This document shows, one piece after another, positions 34,350 through 43,738 of a stretch of 64,000 nt of DNA. This DNA is from Planococcus sp. SK3692 (lineage in GTDB: Bacteria; Bacillota; Bacilli; Bacillales_A; Planococcaceae). The DNA lies in contig NZ_JARCHV010000002.1 of the NCBI RefSeq assembly GCF_028890485.2, positions 1,116,001 through 1,180,000 on the forward strand. The letters are read 5' to 3'. Position numbers and translations under genes: made by a program. Every line of letters starts with the position of its first letter. Position 1 is the stretch's first letter. The notes beneath the pieces are model-generated. The model saw nothing but the letters and a program-made list of their open reading frames with translations. It ran no database searches and was not told the origin of the DNA.

Positions 34350-35639
34350 TTGAGTCAATCAGAATTATATGTAAGTTTGGATATCGGGTCTTCCTCCGTC
34401 AAAGTATTGATCGGGGAAATGACCAATAAATCGTTGCACGTCATCGGCGTTGGCAACGTCAAATCTAATGGAATCAAAAAAGGTGCGATTGTTGATATAG
34501 ATGCAACTGTACAGTCCATTAAAAAAGCCGTCGATCAGGCAGAGCGCATGATCGGCAAAGAAATCCACGAAGTGGTGCTGGGCATTCCAGCCAACCAAGT
34601 GGCATTGCAGCCGGTTAAGGGAATCGTTGCAGTAAACAGCGAGAACCGTGAAATTACGGATGAGGATTTGGAACGCGTTTTGGAAGCGGCACAAGTCATG
34701 TCGATTCCGCCAGAACGTGAGCTGGTCAATATCATTCCTGAAGAATATGTTGTCGACCACTTGGGCGAGATCAAAGACCCTAGAGGCATGATCGGCATCC
34801 GACTTGAAATGGATGGTACAATGGTGACGACTTCGAAAACGGTCTTGCACAATGTGCTTCGCTGTGTTGAACGCGCTGGCCTTGAAATCCGCGAGATTTA
34901 TGTCCAACCGTTAGTAGCCGGAAGTTATGCATTGACGGAAGACGAAAAGAACCACGGAACGGCCTGCATCGATATCGGCGGTGGATCGACTTCCATCGCA
35001 GTATTCCGCGATGGCCATTTGCGTGCGGCATCCGTCATTCCAGTAGGCGGGGATCACGTAACGAAAGATTTATCGATCGTTTTGAAAACCCCGACAGAGC
35101 AGGCTGAAAAAATCAAGCTCGAACATGGCCACGCATTTTTCGACGATGCTTCAGAAGAAGAAGTATTCGAAGTGCCGGTAATCGGTTCGGATTCAAGAGA
35201 ACAATACAGCCAAAAATACATATCTGAAATAATCGGAGTTCGCATGGAAGAACTTTTCGAATTGATTTTAGATGAGTTGTACCGCCTCGGCGTCGATGAG
35301 CTGCCTGGTGGTGTCGTATTGACAGGCGGAATGGCCAAAATGGACGGCCTTCCAGAGCTGGCAAGAAGCATTCTCCAAACGCGGGTGCGCTTGTTCACGC
35401 CTGAATTCATCGGAGTTCGCGAGCCGCAGTACACAACAGCGGTCGGATTGATCCAATACGCTTACGCAGAAGATTTGTTCTATGGAAACGTCGGCCATAG
35501 TTCAGCAGCGACACATTCGCAGAAACCTGAGTATGTGGAGCAGCAGCCGAAAAAGCAAAAGCAGCCGAAACAACCGAAACAGGATAACGAAGGTGTCGTA
35601 AGCAAAGCCAAAAAAATGTTTGATCGTTTTTTTGAATAA
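34350..35639 (+). CDS. ftsA: Cell division protein FtsA
   Basis: FtsA is the actin-like protein that tethers FtsZ to the membrane. The 429 residues show actin-type nucleotide motifs: SLDIGSSSVKVLIGE, ACIDIGGGSTSIAVF and VVLTGGMAKMDGL. A Lys/Gln/Pro-rich linker (about 385-415) leads to the C-terminal amphipathic membrane-targeting helix AKKMFDRFFE. The start is TTG at 34350, 8 bases after a perfect AAGGAGGTG. A possible weak promoter (TACAAT at 34303-34308) lies in the gap upstream. ftsZ follows after 58 bases. Confidence 0.95.
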   Translation: MSQSELYVSLDIGSSSVKVLIGEMTNKSLHVIGVGNVKSNGIKKGAIVDIDATVQSIKKAVDQAERMIGKEIHEVVLGIPANQVALQPVKGIVAVNSENREITDEDLERVLEAAQVMSIPPERELVNIIPEEYVVDHLGEIKDPRGMIGIRLEMDGTMVTTSKTVLHNVLRCVERAGLEIREIYVQPLVAGSYALTEDEKNHGTACIDIGGGSTSIAVFRDGHLRAASVIPVGGDHVTKDLSIVLKTPTEQAEKIKLEHGHAFFDDASEEEVFEVPVIGSDSREQYSQKYISEIIGVRMEELFELILDELYRLGVDELPGGVVLTGGMAKMDGLPELARSILQTRVRLFTPEFIGVREPQYTTAVGLIQYAYAEDLFYGNVGHSSAATHSQKPEYVEQQPKKQKQPKQPKQDNEGVVSKAKKMFDRFFE

Positions 35640-35697
35640 AATCATCATTGTGTCCGGCTTATGTTCAAAAGCTGAGCAATCTTAGGAGGAAAAAAGA

Positions 35698-36888
35698 ATG
35701 TTGGAATTTGATACAAATATCGATGCATTAGCCGTAATTAAAGTCATTGGTGTCGGTGGCGGCGGAAACAACGCAGTCAACCGGATGATCGAACATGGAG
35801 TTCAAGGGGTGGAATTCATCGCTGTCAACACAGATGCGCAAGCCTTGAACCTTTCGAAAGCGGAAACACGCCTGCAAATCGGCGGAAAATTGACGCGTGG
35901 CCTTGGCGCTGGCGCTAACCCGGATGTTGGGAAAAAAGCAGCAGAAGAAAGCAAAGAACAGATCGAAGAAGCTTTGCGCGGAGCTGATATGGTCTTCGTC
36001 ACTGCCGGTATGGGCGGAGGCACTGGTACGGGTGCTGCACCTGTCATCGCAGGCATCGCCAAAGAACTTGGCGCTTTGACGGTGGGCGTCGTTACTCGCC
36101 CGTTCACATTCGAAGGGCGCAAGCGCTCAACTCAGGCTATCGGCGGAATCGCAACGATGAAAGAGTCAGTCGATACATTGATCGTTATCCCGAACGACCG
36201 CCTACTTGAAATCGTCGACAAAAATACGCCGATGCTAGAAGCGTTCCGTGAAGCGGATAATGTTCTTCGCCAAGGTGTACAAGGCATCTCTGATTTGATC
36301 GCAGTTCCTGGTCTTATCAACCTTGACTTTGCCGATGTGAAAACGATCATGTCGAACAAAGGATCAGCACTTATGGGCATCGGTGTCTCTTCTGGAGAAA
36401 ACCGTGCTGCCGAAGCAGCGAAAAAAGCTGTATCGAGCCCATTGCTTGAAGTATCTGTCGATGGGGCAAAAGGCGTCTTGATGAACATCACAGGCGGTTC
36501 GAACTTGAGCTTGTATGAAGTACAAGAAGCAGCCGATATCGTCGCTTCCGCTTCTGATGAAGAAGTGAACATGATCTTCGGTTCCGTTATCAACGACAAC
36601 TTGAAAGATGAAATCGTCGTCACGGTTATCGCTACTGGATTCAACGAAGAACAATTGAACCCTGCTGGACGTGCACCACGCGGATCTGGATTGAACGCAA
36701 ACCGCATCCAATCGATCCAGCAACAAAACCCGGCTCCTTCTATTCGTGAAGCACGCCGCGAAGAACAGTCCCAGCGCCGCGAAGAGCAAACTCCTTATTA
36801 CAACCAGGAGCCTCAGCGCCAGGACAAGCAAAGTGAAGATGCGTTGGACATTCCGACATTCCTTCGCAACAGACAAAAACGCCGTTAA
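35698..36888 (+). CDS. ftsZ: Cell division protein FtsZ
   Basis: FtsZ is the tubulin-like GTPase that forms the division ring. The 396 residues contain the nucleotide-binding [13 protein letters not shown], the tubulin signature [13 protein letters not shown] and the synergy-loop region [11 protein letters not shown]. After the core (about 315) comes a flexible Gln/Arg/Glu-rich linker and the conserved C-terminal peptide [15 protein letters not shown], which binds FtsA, SepF and other partners. TTAGGAGG precedes the ATG and a strong terminator follows. No spoIIGA-sigE-sigG follow, as they would in B. subtilis. Confidence 0.97.
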   Translation: MLEFDTNIDALAVIKVIGVGGGGNNAVNRMIEHGVQGVEFIAVNTDAQALNLSKAETRLQIGGKLTRGLGAGANPDVGKKAAEESKEQIEEALRGADMVFVTAGMGGGTGTGAAPVIAGIAKELGALTVGVVTRPFTFEGRKRSTQAIGGIATMKESVDTLIVIPNDRLLEIVDKNTPMLEAFREADNVLRQGVQGISDLIAVPGLINLDFADVKTIMSNKGSALMGIGVSSGENRAAEAAKKAVSSPLLEVSVDGAKGVLMNITGGSNLSLYEVQEAADIVASASDEEVNMIFGSVINDNLKDEIVVTVIATGFNEEQLNPAGRAPRGSGLNANRIQSIQQQNPAPSIREARREEQSQRREEQTPYYNQEPQRQDKQSEDALDIPTFLRNRQKRR

Positions 36889-36892
36889 TACG

Positions 36893-36924
36893 AAAACAGC
36901 TGCCAATTTGGCAGCTGTTTTTTT
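36893..36924 (+). terminator. Terminator after ftsZ
   Basis: AACAGCTGCC pairs with GGCAGCTGTT around AATT(T) and is followed by a T-run. Confidence 0.92.
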
Positions 36925-37026
36925 GTTTAAGGAAGGCTATAGAATTTCTTTTAACGGCGGTTACCACGGTTCCTTCATAATTTTGTTGAAAAGTGGGCGC
37001 CTTTATTGTTTTAATGCCAGGCTGAA

Positions 37027-37055
37027 TTGATAAATCAGCTTCGGCTTGGTACAAT
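37027..37055 (+). promoter_or_regulatory. Promoter of ylmE-sepF-ylmG
   Basis: TTGATA at 37027-37032 and TACAAT at 37050-37055 are 17 bases apart, with an extended TGG before the -10. It lies 32 bases upstream of ylmE, after the ftsZ terminator. Confidence 0.78.
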
Positions 37056-37087
37056 AAAGTGAACGTCTATAGAAAAGTTGTGAGCAG

Positions 37088-37759
37088 ATGAAAGCGATTA
37101 AACCGAAATTTGAAGAAATGACCCATACATTAAATCAAATCCATAGCGGCATTGAAATCGTCGCAGTCACCAAACAAGTCGGAATCGATCGAACGCAGGA
37201 AGCCATCGATGCAGGAATTCGCCATCTTGGCGAAAATCGTCCGGAAGGCCTCAAGCTCAAACATGGGGAGATTAAAGGCGATGTGGTTTGGCATTATATC
37301 GGCACGCTTCAGTCTCGGAAAGTCAAAGAAGTGATCGGCCTCATCGATTATCTTCATTCACTCGACCGCCTGAGTCTGGCAAAAGAAATTCAAAAGCGCG
37401 CCGACAAGCCCGTTAATTGCTTTATCCAAGTCAATGTTTCTGGTGAGGATTCCAAAAGCGGCTTTTCTCCTGAAGAAGTTCCTGCTTTTATCGAATCCTT
37501 GAAGGAATTTGATAAGGTGCGTGTGGTGGGCTTGATGACCATGGCGCCGAACACAGAAGATGAAACTTTATTGAGAGCAACATTCAAAGGATTGAAAGAC
37601 TTGCAGCTGCAAATCGCAGCGAATAACTGGGAGCACGCCCCTTGCACAGAATTGTCGATGGGCATGTCCAATGATTACCTGATTGCGGCAGAAGAAGGCG
37701 CGACATTTGTCCGCGTCGGGACCGCGTTGGTAGGGTCGGAAAGTGAGGCGGAAAGATGA
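37088..37759 (+). CDS. ylmE: YggS-family pyridoxal phosphate homeostasis protein YlmE
   Basis: This 223-residue PLP-binding protein of the YggS/PLPBP family holds PLP and affects amino acid and vitamin B6 balance without a known catalytic reaction. The alanine-racemase-like barrel shows the PLP lysine in IVAVTKQ (about residue 30), GENRPEG (usually GENYVQE in Bacilli), HYIGTLQSRKVKEV and ELSMGMSNDYLIAAEEG with VRVGTALVG. The ylmD gene that normally precedes it is absent. Its stop overlaps the sepF start. Confidence 0.92.
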   Translation: MKAIKPKFEEMTHTLNQIHSGIEIVAVTKQVGIDRTQEAIDAGIRHLGENRPEGLKLKHGEIKGDVVWHYIGTLQSRKVKEVIGLIDYLHSLDRLSLAKEIQKRADKPVNCFIQVNVSGEDSKSGFSPEEVPAFIESLKEFDKVRVVGLMTMAPNTEDETLLRATFKGLKDLQLQIAANNWEHAPCTELSMGMSNDYLIAAEEGATFVRVGTALVGSESEAER

Positions 37760-38259
37760 GTATGAAGGATAAATTCAAGAATTTCTTTTATCTGGACGAG
37801 TACGAGGAAGAGCCCGTCCAGGAAGAACGCAAGCAGCGGCCCGTACAGCGTTATGAAAAACCCGCGCCGGCAGCTGCCGAACAGCCGCAAAAGAAAACAG
37901 TAAAAGCACCAAAGCCAGTGAAAGAACGCCGTGAGAATTTGGAGGAACCTACCGTGCAGAATTTAGTCAATTTGCAGAATTCATCTGCTTCTTCATCAAA
38001 AGTCAGCTTGGCGGAACCGCGTGTTTATGCGGAAGCGCAGGATATTGCAGAAAGCTTGAAAACAAAACAGGCCGTTGTGGTCAACTTGCAGCGCATCGAA
38101 CGGGACCAAGGCCTTCGAATCATCGATTTCCTGAGCGGCACTGTCTATGCACTAGGTGGAGACATCCAGCGCATCGGTACTGATATCTTCCTATGCGTGC
38201 CGGACACGGTCGAAGTGGATGGTGCCATTTCCGACTATTATCACGACGATCAACAATAG
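37756..38259 (+). CDS. sepF: Cell division protein SepF
   Basis: SepF is a membrane-binding FtsZ partner needed for proper septum shape. The 167 residues have an N-terminal amphipathic helix (MSMKDKFKNFFYLDEYEEE), a basic Pro/Lys/Glu linker (about 20-70) and the globular domain (about 80-160; KTKQAVVVNLQRIERDQGLR, IIDFLSGTVYALGGDIQRIG). The ATG overlaps the ylmE stop by 4 bases. Gene order ylmE-sepF-ylmG is that of most Firmicutes. Confidence 0.94.
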   Translation: MSMKDKFKNFFYLDEYEEEPVQEERKQRPVQRYEKPAPAAAEQPQKKTVKAPKPVKERRENLEEPTVQNLVNLQNSSASSSKVSLAEPRVYAEAQDIAESLKTKQAVVVNLQRIERDQGLRIIDFLSGTVYALGGDIQRIGTDIFLCVPDTVEVDGAISDYYHDDQQ

Positions 38260-38277
38260 AAAGGTGCTAAAAATCGA

Positions 38278-38541
38278 ATGTATCTTCTTGTAAATTTATT
38301 ATTGAGCGCTATAAACATCTACTTTTACATCCTGATTATCAGCGTCTTCATGAGCTGGGTGCCGAGCATCAAGGAATCTGCATTCGGCCAGATGATCTCC
38401 CGGATTACTGATCCTTATTTGGATATTTTCCGCCGCTTCATTCCGCCGATCGGCATGATCGATATCTCGCCAATTGTAGCCATTTTCACATTAAGCCTCG
38501 CGAGCCAAGGAATCATCACATTGGCTGAGTACCTTCTCTGA
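38278..38541 (+). CDS. ylmG: YggT family membrane protein YlmG
   Basis: This 87-residue protein of the YggT family has two transmembrane helices (about 3-25 and 60-80) separated by a conserved amphipathic loop, SWVPSIKESAFGQMISRITDPYLD, followed by FRRFIPPIGMIDISP, the family signature. It lies 18 bases after sepF in the same transcript. Function is unknown in Firmicutes. A terminator follows. Confidence 0.9.
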   Translation: MYLLVNLLLSAINIYFYILIISVFMSWVPSIKESAFGQMISRITDPYLDIFRRFIPPIGMIDISPIVAIFTLSLASQGIITLAEYLL

Positions 38542-38571
38542 TAAGAAGCTGAATAAATGGCAGCTGACATA

Positions 38572-38606
38572 GAAAGACGGAGAATCCATTTCTCTGTCTT
38601 TTTTAT
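38572..38606 (+). terminator. Terminator after ylmG
   Basis: AAAGACGGAGAA pairs with TTCTCTGTCTTT around a short loop (one mismatch or G-U) and is followed by a T-run. Confidence 0.85.
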
Positions 38607-38693
38607 ATGCGGCAATTAGCAAAAGGGTTTTTCTGCTGTTTGTAGAATGCTTGTTAAACAACGAATGAATCCAAGAACCGGAGGGAACGGCCC

Positions 38694-39479
38694 ATGGAAG
38701 AGATATTCCAGCATTTTCGTAAAGACGAACAACAATTTATCGAGCAGGCATCGGATTGGCTGCGAGACGTAGAAGATATGTATGCGCCGAAACTCACGGA
38801 TTTTTTGGACCCGCGACAGCGCTTTATTGTCAACTCGCTTATTGGCGGGCGGGATGTGCAAATGGCCGCTTCAGGCTTGTTCGGCCAAGCAGAACGGCAG
38901 CGCGTTTTGCTGCACCCATCTTATTATGTCCCGGAGGAAAGTGATTTCCAAGTCACCATGTTCGAGCTGCGCTATCCTGTGAAATTCGTTACATTGAAGC
39001 ATCCGGATATTCTCGGTGCGCTCATGTCGCTCGGCCTGGAACGCGGAAAATTCGGCGATATCCGTATTGGTGATGGCACTGTTCAGCTCGCAGTGATGAC
39101 TGAAGTTGCACCGTATTTGCGCGCCAATTTCATCAGTGCCGGAAAAGTGAAGGTTCAGCTTGAAGAAGTGACCGACCCTGCCTATTATCTTCCAGTCATC
39201 GAGGAGTGGACGGAAGAAGCGCATACGGTCAGTTCGCTGCGGCTCGATACGGTCATGAGCTCGGTCTATAAAATTTCCCGACAAAAAGCTGCCGCATTGA
39301 TTAGCGGCGGTAAAGTGAAAGTCAATTGGACAGCACAAGAAAGTGTGTCATTCGAATTGCACGAATCTGATTTGATTTCAGCGAGAGGGCTCGGGCGTGT
39401 GCAAATCATCGCGATTGAAGGGCGGACAAAAAAGGATAAGATCCGCCTGCAGGTCGGCAAATTGGAATTGAAAAAATAA
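38694..39479 (+). CDS. ylmH: S4-domain RNA-binding protein YlmH
   Basis: YlmH family proteins carry a C-terminal S4 RNA-binding domain and bind ribosomal complexes; B. subtilis YlmH (RqcP2) has been linked to ribosome quality control. The 261 residues show an N-terminal domain with FLDPRQRFIVNSL and the S4 domain from about 180 (SLRLDTVMSSVYKISRQKAA, ALISGGKVKVNW). GGAGGG precedes the ATG at 38694. It fits the ylmG-ylmH-divIVA order and shares the window with rqcH. Confidence 0.92.
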   Translation: MEEIFQHFRKDEQQFIEQASDWLRDVEDMYAPKLTDFLDPRQRFIVNSLIGGRDVQMAASGLFGQAERQRVLLHPSYYVPEESDFQVTMFELRYPVKFVTLKHPDILGALMSLGLERGKFGDIRIGDGTVQLAVMTEVAPYLRANFISAGKVKVQLEEVTDPAYYLPVIEEWTEEAHTVSSLRLDTVMSSVYKISRQKAAALISGGKVKVNWTAQESVSFELHESDLISARGLGRVQIIAIEGRTKKDKIRLQVGKLELKK

Positions 39480-39568
39480 AACACGGCCGAATGTGGTGAA
39501 TATTACTGAAATTTCTCGCCATGACAGGTATAATGAGTGTAACCATGCAGAGAGTAAGGAGAGATACG

Positions 39569-40096
39569 ATGCCTTTATCACCATTAGATATACATAATAA
39601 AGAATTCAGCCGCGCATTCCGCGGTTATCAAGAAGACGAGGTCAACGAATTCCTCGAACAGATCATGAAAGATTACGAAAAAGTCATCAAGGAACGGACT
39701 GAAATGGAAGAGCGCATGAAATCAACGGATGAGCGCATGGGACATTTCACCAATTTGGAAACGACTTTGCAGAAATCCATCTTCGTCGCTCAGGAAGCGT
39801 CAGAAGAAGTCCGTCGCAACGCACAGAAAGAAGCGGATTTAATCGTCCAGGAAGCGGAAAAGAATGCAGACCGCATCGTTAATGAATCGCTTGCAAAAGC
39901 ACGCCGCATCGCGACCGAAATCGAAGAGTTGAAAAAGCAGTCGAAGATTTTCCGCAACCGCTTCAAGATGTTGGTGGAAGCGCAGCTTGATTTGATCGAA
40001 ACAGAAGACTGGAACACATTGCTTGAATACGATTTAGATACGGAAAATATCGACCAGATCGAAAAGAAAGAAGCAGGAAACGCGGCGAAGGAATAA
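39569..40096 (+). CDS. divIVA: Cell division initiation protein DivIVA
   Basis: DivIVA binds negatively curved membranes at poles and septa. The 175 residues start with the membrane-binding MPLSPLDIHNKEFSRAFRGY, followed by a long coiled coil (about 30-140) rich in Glu and Lys, a KQSKIFRNRFKMLVEAQ helix and an acidic C-terminal tail. The ATG at 39569 is preceded by TAAGGAGAG; an in-frame upstream ATG lacks a site. A lone TATAAT at 39529-39534 may be its -10. Confidence 0.94.
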   Translation: MPLSPLDIHNKEFSRAFRGYQEDEVNEFLEQIMKDYEKVIKERTEMEERMKSTDERMGHFTNLETTLQKSIFVAQEASEEVRRNAQKEADLIVQEAEKNADRIVNESLAKARRIATEIEELKKQSKIFRNRFKMLVEAQLDLIETEDWNTLLEYDLDTENIDQIEKKEAGNAAKE

Positions 40097-40104
40097 GCCC
40101 GCTC

Positions 40105-40133
40105 TTGACTGAGGGTAATTCTGCTTCTATAAT
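40105..40133 (+). promoter_or_regulatory. Promoter of the ileS T-box transcript
   Basis: TTGACT at 40105-40110 and TATAAT at 40128-40133 are 17 bases apart and start a leader of about 260 nt ahead of ileS. Confidence 0.88.
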
Positions 40134-40139
40134 TACGAC

Positions 40140-40377
40140 ATACTTATAAACGCATTGATGGAGACAGTACGAAACGGAAATCCGATCGAGCGAGCCGGGG
40201 GCGGTGGAAGCCTGGCGCGGAGCCGTCTTGGAAAATCACTCCTGAGCTGGACCGGTGAACGCAAGTAACCGGGCCCGTTTCCGCCACGTTACGGTGTAGA
40301 GTTGGCAGCAGTTAGCTGCAACAAGGGTGGTACCGCGAGCTTCTCGTCCCTTTCCAGGGATGGGGGCTTTTTATTAT
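40140..40377 (+). promoter_or_regulatory. T-box riboswitch, isoleucine-specific, controlling ileS
   Basis: The leader holds the T-box core AAGGGTGGTACCGCG at 40323-40337, the AGTA bulge of stem I at 40166-40169, and an internal stem rich in G and C. The probable specifier codon is ATC (Ile) at 40235-40237, within GGAAAATCACTCCTGAGC, followed by a purine as usual. Uncharged tRNA-Ile would pair with the specifier and T-box and prevent the terminator. The leader is complete and directly upstream of ileS, so the assignment is firm; the specifier is read by pattern rather than a folded model. Confidence 0.94.
40336..40377 (+). terminator. Regulated terminator of the ileS T-box
   Basis: The GC-rich inverted repeat (CTTCTCGTCCCT with AGGGATGGGGG, G-U pairs included) followed by CTTTTTATT lies immediately after the T-box sequence, as the alternative to the antiterminator. 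Confidence 0.85.
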
Positions 40378-40397
40378 GCTTACAGGAGGAATGGAAA

Positions 40398-43160
40398 ATG
40401 GATTATAAAGATACATTATTGATGCCAAAAACCGAGTTTCCGATGCGTGGCAATTTGCCGAACCGGGAACCTGAAATGCAAAAGAAATGGGAAGAAATGG
40501 ACATCTACAAAAAAGTGCAGGACCGCACGAAAGGCCGTCCGTTCTTCGTTCTTCATGACGGGCCGCCATATGCAAACGGCGACCTTCACATGGGACACGC
40601 ATTGAACAAAGTCTTGAAGGATATGATCGTCCGTTCGCGCAGCATGATGGGCTTCCATGCTCCGTATGTGCCAGGCTGGGATACGCACGGTTTGCCGATC
40701 GAGCAGGCGCTGACCAATAAAGGCGTCAACCGCAAAGAATTGTCGCTCGCGGAATTCCGCAAGCTATGCGAAGAATATGCTTACGAACAGATCGACAGCC
40801 AGCGCTCACAATTCAAACGGATCGGCGTACGCGGCGACTGGGAAAATCCATATGTGACGTTAAAGCCATCCTACGAAGCGCGCCAAATCGAAGTGTTCGG
40901 CAAAATGGCGAATAAAGGCTATATCTATAAAGGCTTGAAACCGGTCTACTGGTCCCCTTCAAGTGAATCTTCACTTGCTGAAGCGGAAATCGAATATCAC
41001 GATAAAAAATCACCATCGATTTATGTGTCATTCCCGGTTACAGACGGTAAAGGCGTATTGGATGAAGGCGTCAAGCTGGTCATCTGGACGACGACGCCTT
41101 GGACGATCCCTGCCAACCTCGGGATTTCCGTACATGCCGATTTGGATTATGTGGAAGTCGCTCACGGCGGTTCGACATTTGTCGTTGCGAAAGATTTGCT
41201 CGAAGAAGTGGCAAAAGAACTGGAGTGGGCGGATTATGAAGTGGTCCGCACAGTGAAAGGCCAGGAACTCGAACATATCCAAGCGAAACACCCATTGTAT
41301 GACCGCACGTCACTCGTCATGCTTGGCGACCACGTCACGACTGATTCCGGTACTGGCTGCGTTCACACCGCTCCTGGACACGGGGAAGATGACTTCTTGA
41401 TCGGCAAGAAATATGGCTTGGATGTTCTATGCCCAGTCGATGAGCGCGGCGTCATGACAGACGAAGCGCCAGGATTTGCCGGCGAGTTCTATGACAAAGC
41501 GAATAAATCAATCACGGAAGCGCTCGACGAAGCAGGCGCTCTAGAAGCCCTGTCATTCATCACCCACTCCTATCCGCATGACTGGCGCACGAAAAAACCG
41601 GTCATCTACCGTGCGACGGCGCAATGGTTTGTATCGATCGATGCGTTCCGCGACCAGATCTTAAAAGCAATCGATGAAACGGCCTTCACGCCGGCGTGGG
41701 GCGAAACACGCCTTTATAATATGCTGCGCGACCGTGGAGACTGGAATATCTCACGCCAGCGTGTATGGGGCGTCCCGATTCCTGTATTCTATGCGGAAAA
41801 CGGCGATCCGGTCATCACTGAAGAAACGATTGCGCATATCGCCGATCTATTCCGTGAGCACGGATCGAATATCTGGTTCGAGCGTACGGCAGCGGAATTA
41901 TTGCCGGAAGGCTTTACGCACCCAAGCAGCCCGAACGGTATCTTCACGAAAGAAATGGACATCATGGACGTCTGGTTTGATTCCGGTTCGTCCCACCAGG
42001 CTGTGCTCGATGAGCGCGAAGACCTGCAATATCCTGCCGATCTATATTTGGAAGGCTCTGACCAATACCGCGGCTGGTTCAATTCGTCGCTTACGACAAG
42101 CGTCGCCATCAACGGCATCGCTCCTTACAAAGGCGTGTTGAGCCATGGCTTTACATTGGACGGCAATGGCCGCAAAATGAGTAAATCGCTTGGCAATGTT
42201 ATCGTGCCGGCAAAAGTCATGAACCAAATGGGGGCAGACATCTTGCGCCTATGGGTTTCTTCTGTTGACTATACAGCGGACGTACGCGTATCGGATGATA
42301 ACTTTAAGCAAGTATCTGAAGTGTACCGCAAGATCCGCAACACGCTGAAATTCCTTCACGGCAACTTGGCGGACTTTGATGAAAAGACAAACCGCGTACC
42401 GTTTGAAGAAATGCGCGAAATGGATCAGTATATGGTCATGAAATTGAATAAACTGATCGAAACAGCTACAAATGGCTACAAAAATTATGAATTCTCATCT
42501 GTCTATTTGGCGTTGAATAGCTATTGTGCAAATGACCTCAGCTCGTTCTATCTTGATGTCGCAAAAGACGTCGTCTATATCGAACGCGCCGATCATCCGC
42601 ACCGTCGCGCGATGCAGACAGTGATGTTCGACAGCTTGATGGCACTCGTCAAGCTTGCATCCCCGATCCTCCCGCATACAGCGGATGAAATGTGGTCGTA
42701 TCTGGAATCAGCTTCAGAAGAAAGCGTCCAGTTGACCGACTTCCCTGAAGCAGTGGAGCGTCCTGAATTCAAGGATCTTGAAGCGAAATGGAGCCGTTTC
42801 ATGGACGTCCGAGACGATGTCCTGAAAGCTCTGGAAGAAGCGCGTGCTGCGAAAACGATCGGGAAATCGCTTGAAGCGAAAGTAACGGTCTACGCAAGTG
42901 ACGAACTGGCGAACTTATTGCCAGCTATCGATTCGAACCTGGCACAATTGTTCATCGTTTCCGAATACGAATTCGGCGGAGCGAGAGAACAAGCGCCGGA
43001 AAATGCGCTGTCACTCGATGAAGTATCAGTTGTCGTCGAAAAAGCGCAAGGCGAGAAATGCGGCCGCTGCTGGACAATCTCCAAGCATGTCGGCGAATCG
43101 GAAGCACATCCTGAACTTTGCCCGCGTTGTGCGGAAGTCGTGGAAATCGAATACGCTTAA
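40398..43160 (+). CDS. ileS: Isoleucyl-tRNA synthetase
   Basis: IleS charges tRNA-Ile and edits misactivated valine. The 920-residue class I enzyme shows the HIGH-type motif in [15 protein letters not shown], the editing domain (about 190-400; [29 protein letters not shown]), KMSKS in [12 protein letters not shown], an anticodon-binding domain and a C-terminal zinc site (CGRCW...CPRCAE). This is the short mupirocin-sensitive bacterial-type layout by length and HMGH form. The ATG at 40398 follows CAGGAGG; an upstream in-frame start would lie inside the T-box. Confidence 0.97.
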   Translation: MDYKDTLLMPKTEFPMRGNLPNREPEMQKKWEEMDIYKKVQDRTKGRPFFVLHDGPPYANGDLHMGHALNKVLKDMIVRSRSMMGFHAPYVPGWDTHGLPIEQALTNKGVNRKELSLAEFRKLCEEYAYEQIDSQRSQFKRIGVRGDWENPYVTLKPSYEARQIEVFGKMANKGYIYKGLKPVYWSPSSESSLAEAEIEYHDKKSPSIYVSFPVTDGKGVLDEGVKLVIWTTTPWTIPANLGISVHADLDYVEVAHGGSTFVVAKDLLEEVAKELEWADYEVVRTVKGQELEHIQAKHPLYDRTSLVMLGDHVTTDSGTGCVHTAPGHGEDDFLIGKKYGLDVLCPVDERGVMTDEAPGFAGEFYDKANKSITEALDEAGALEALSFITHSYPHDWRTKKPVIYRATAQWFVSIDAFRDQILKAIDETAFTPAWGETRLYNMLRDRGDWNISRQRVWGVPIPVFYAENGDPVITEETIAHIADLFREHGSNIWFERTAAELLPEGFTHPSSPNGIFTKEMDIMDVWFDSGSSHQAVLDEREDLQYPADLYLEGSDQYRGWFNSSLTTSVAINGIAPYKGVLSHGFTLDGNGRKMSKSLGNVIVPAKVMNQMGADILRLWVSSVDYTADVRVSDDNFKQVSEVYRKIRNTLKFLHGNLADFDEKTNRVPFEEMREMDQYMVMKLNKLIETATNGYKNYEFSSVYLALNSYCANDLSSFYLDVAKDVVYIERADHPHRRAMQTVMFDSLMALVKLASPILPHTADEMWSYLESASEESVQLTDFPEAVERPEFKDLEAKWSRFMDVRDDVLKALEEARAAKTIGKSLEAKVTVYASDELANLLPAIDSNLAQLFIVSEYEFGGAREQAPENALSLDEVSVVVEKAQGEKCGRCWTISKHVGESEAHPELCPRCAEVVEIEYA

Positions 43161-43169
43161 GTTTGAACG

Positions 43170-43206
43170 GTCCGAAAGCCGGTTATCCGGTTTTCGGACT
43201 TTTTTC
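43170..43206 (+). terminator. Terminator of ileS
   Basis: GTCCGAAAGCCGG pairs with CCGGTTTTCGGAC around TTAT and is followed by a T-run. Confidence 0.92.
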
Positions 43207-43264
43207 TTTTTTCGCCCGCTCTGTGGTAAAATGAATAGACTGATGAATGACGGAGGAAATACAA

Positions 43265-43738
43265 GTGATTTATTATGGGATTGCTCTACTAATTATTGCA
43301 TTGGATCAATGGACCAAATGGCTGGTCGTCAAAAATATGGAGCTCGGGGAACGGATTCCTGTGCTCGAACCGTATCTCGGATGGCTTTCCCACCGCAACC
43401 GCGGCGCGGCATGGGGGATGCTAGAAGGGCAAATGTGGCTATTTGCCGTCATCACTATCGTGGTGATTGTGGCGATTCTTTATTATTTCCATAAGCATGC
43501 CGGTGGACAGCCCTTGTTTCAATTAGCGCTAATGGTGCTATTGGGAGGCGCAATCGGTAATTTTATCGACCGGATGTACCGCGGTGAAGTCGTCGATTTT
43601 GTCGATGTGCTGATTCCAGTAATCAATTATGATTTTCCGATCTTCAATGTAGCGGATGCTGCATTGACCATTGGTGTCGTCTTAATGGTCATTTACGTGA
43701 TCATGGATGAAAAACAACAAAAGAAAAAGGTGTCTTAA
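43265..43738 (+). CDS. lspA: Lipoprotein signal peptidase (signal peptidase II)
   Basis: LspA removes lipoprotein signal peptides. The 157-residue protein has four helices. The two catalytic aspartates are in GNFIDRMYRGEVVDF and FNVADAALTIG, and LDQWTKWLV and SHRNRGAAWGML are typical. The start is GTG at 43265 behind GGAGGA; an in-frame ATG at 43247 would swallow the ribosome binding site. The next ATG overlaps its stop. Substrates in this window would include CtaC and the ABC binding protein. Confidence 0.94.
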   Translation: MIYYGIALLIIALDQWTKWLVVKNMELGERIPVLEPYLGWLSHRNRGAAWGMLEGQMWLFAVITIVVIVAILYYFHKHAGGQPLFQLALMVLLGGAIGNFIDRMYRGEVVDFVDVLIPVINYDFPIFNVADAALTIGVVLMVIYVIMDEKQQKKKVS

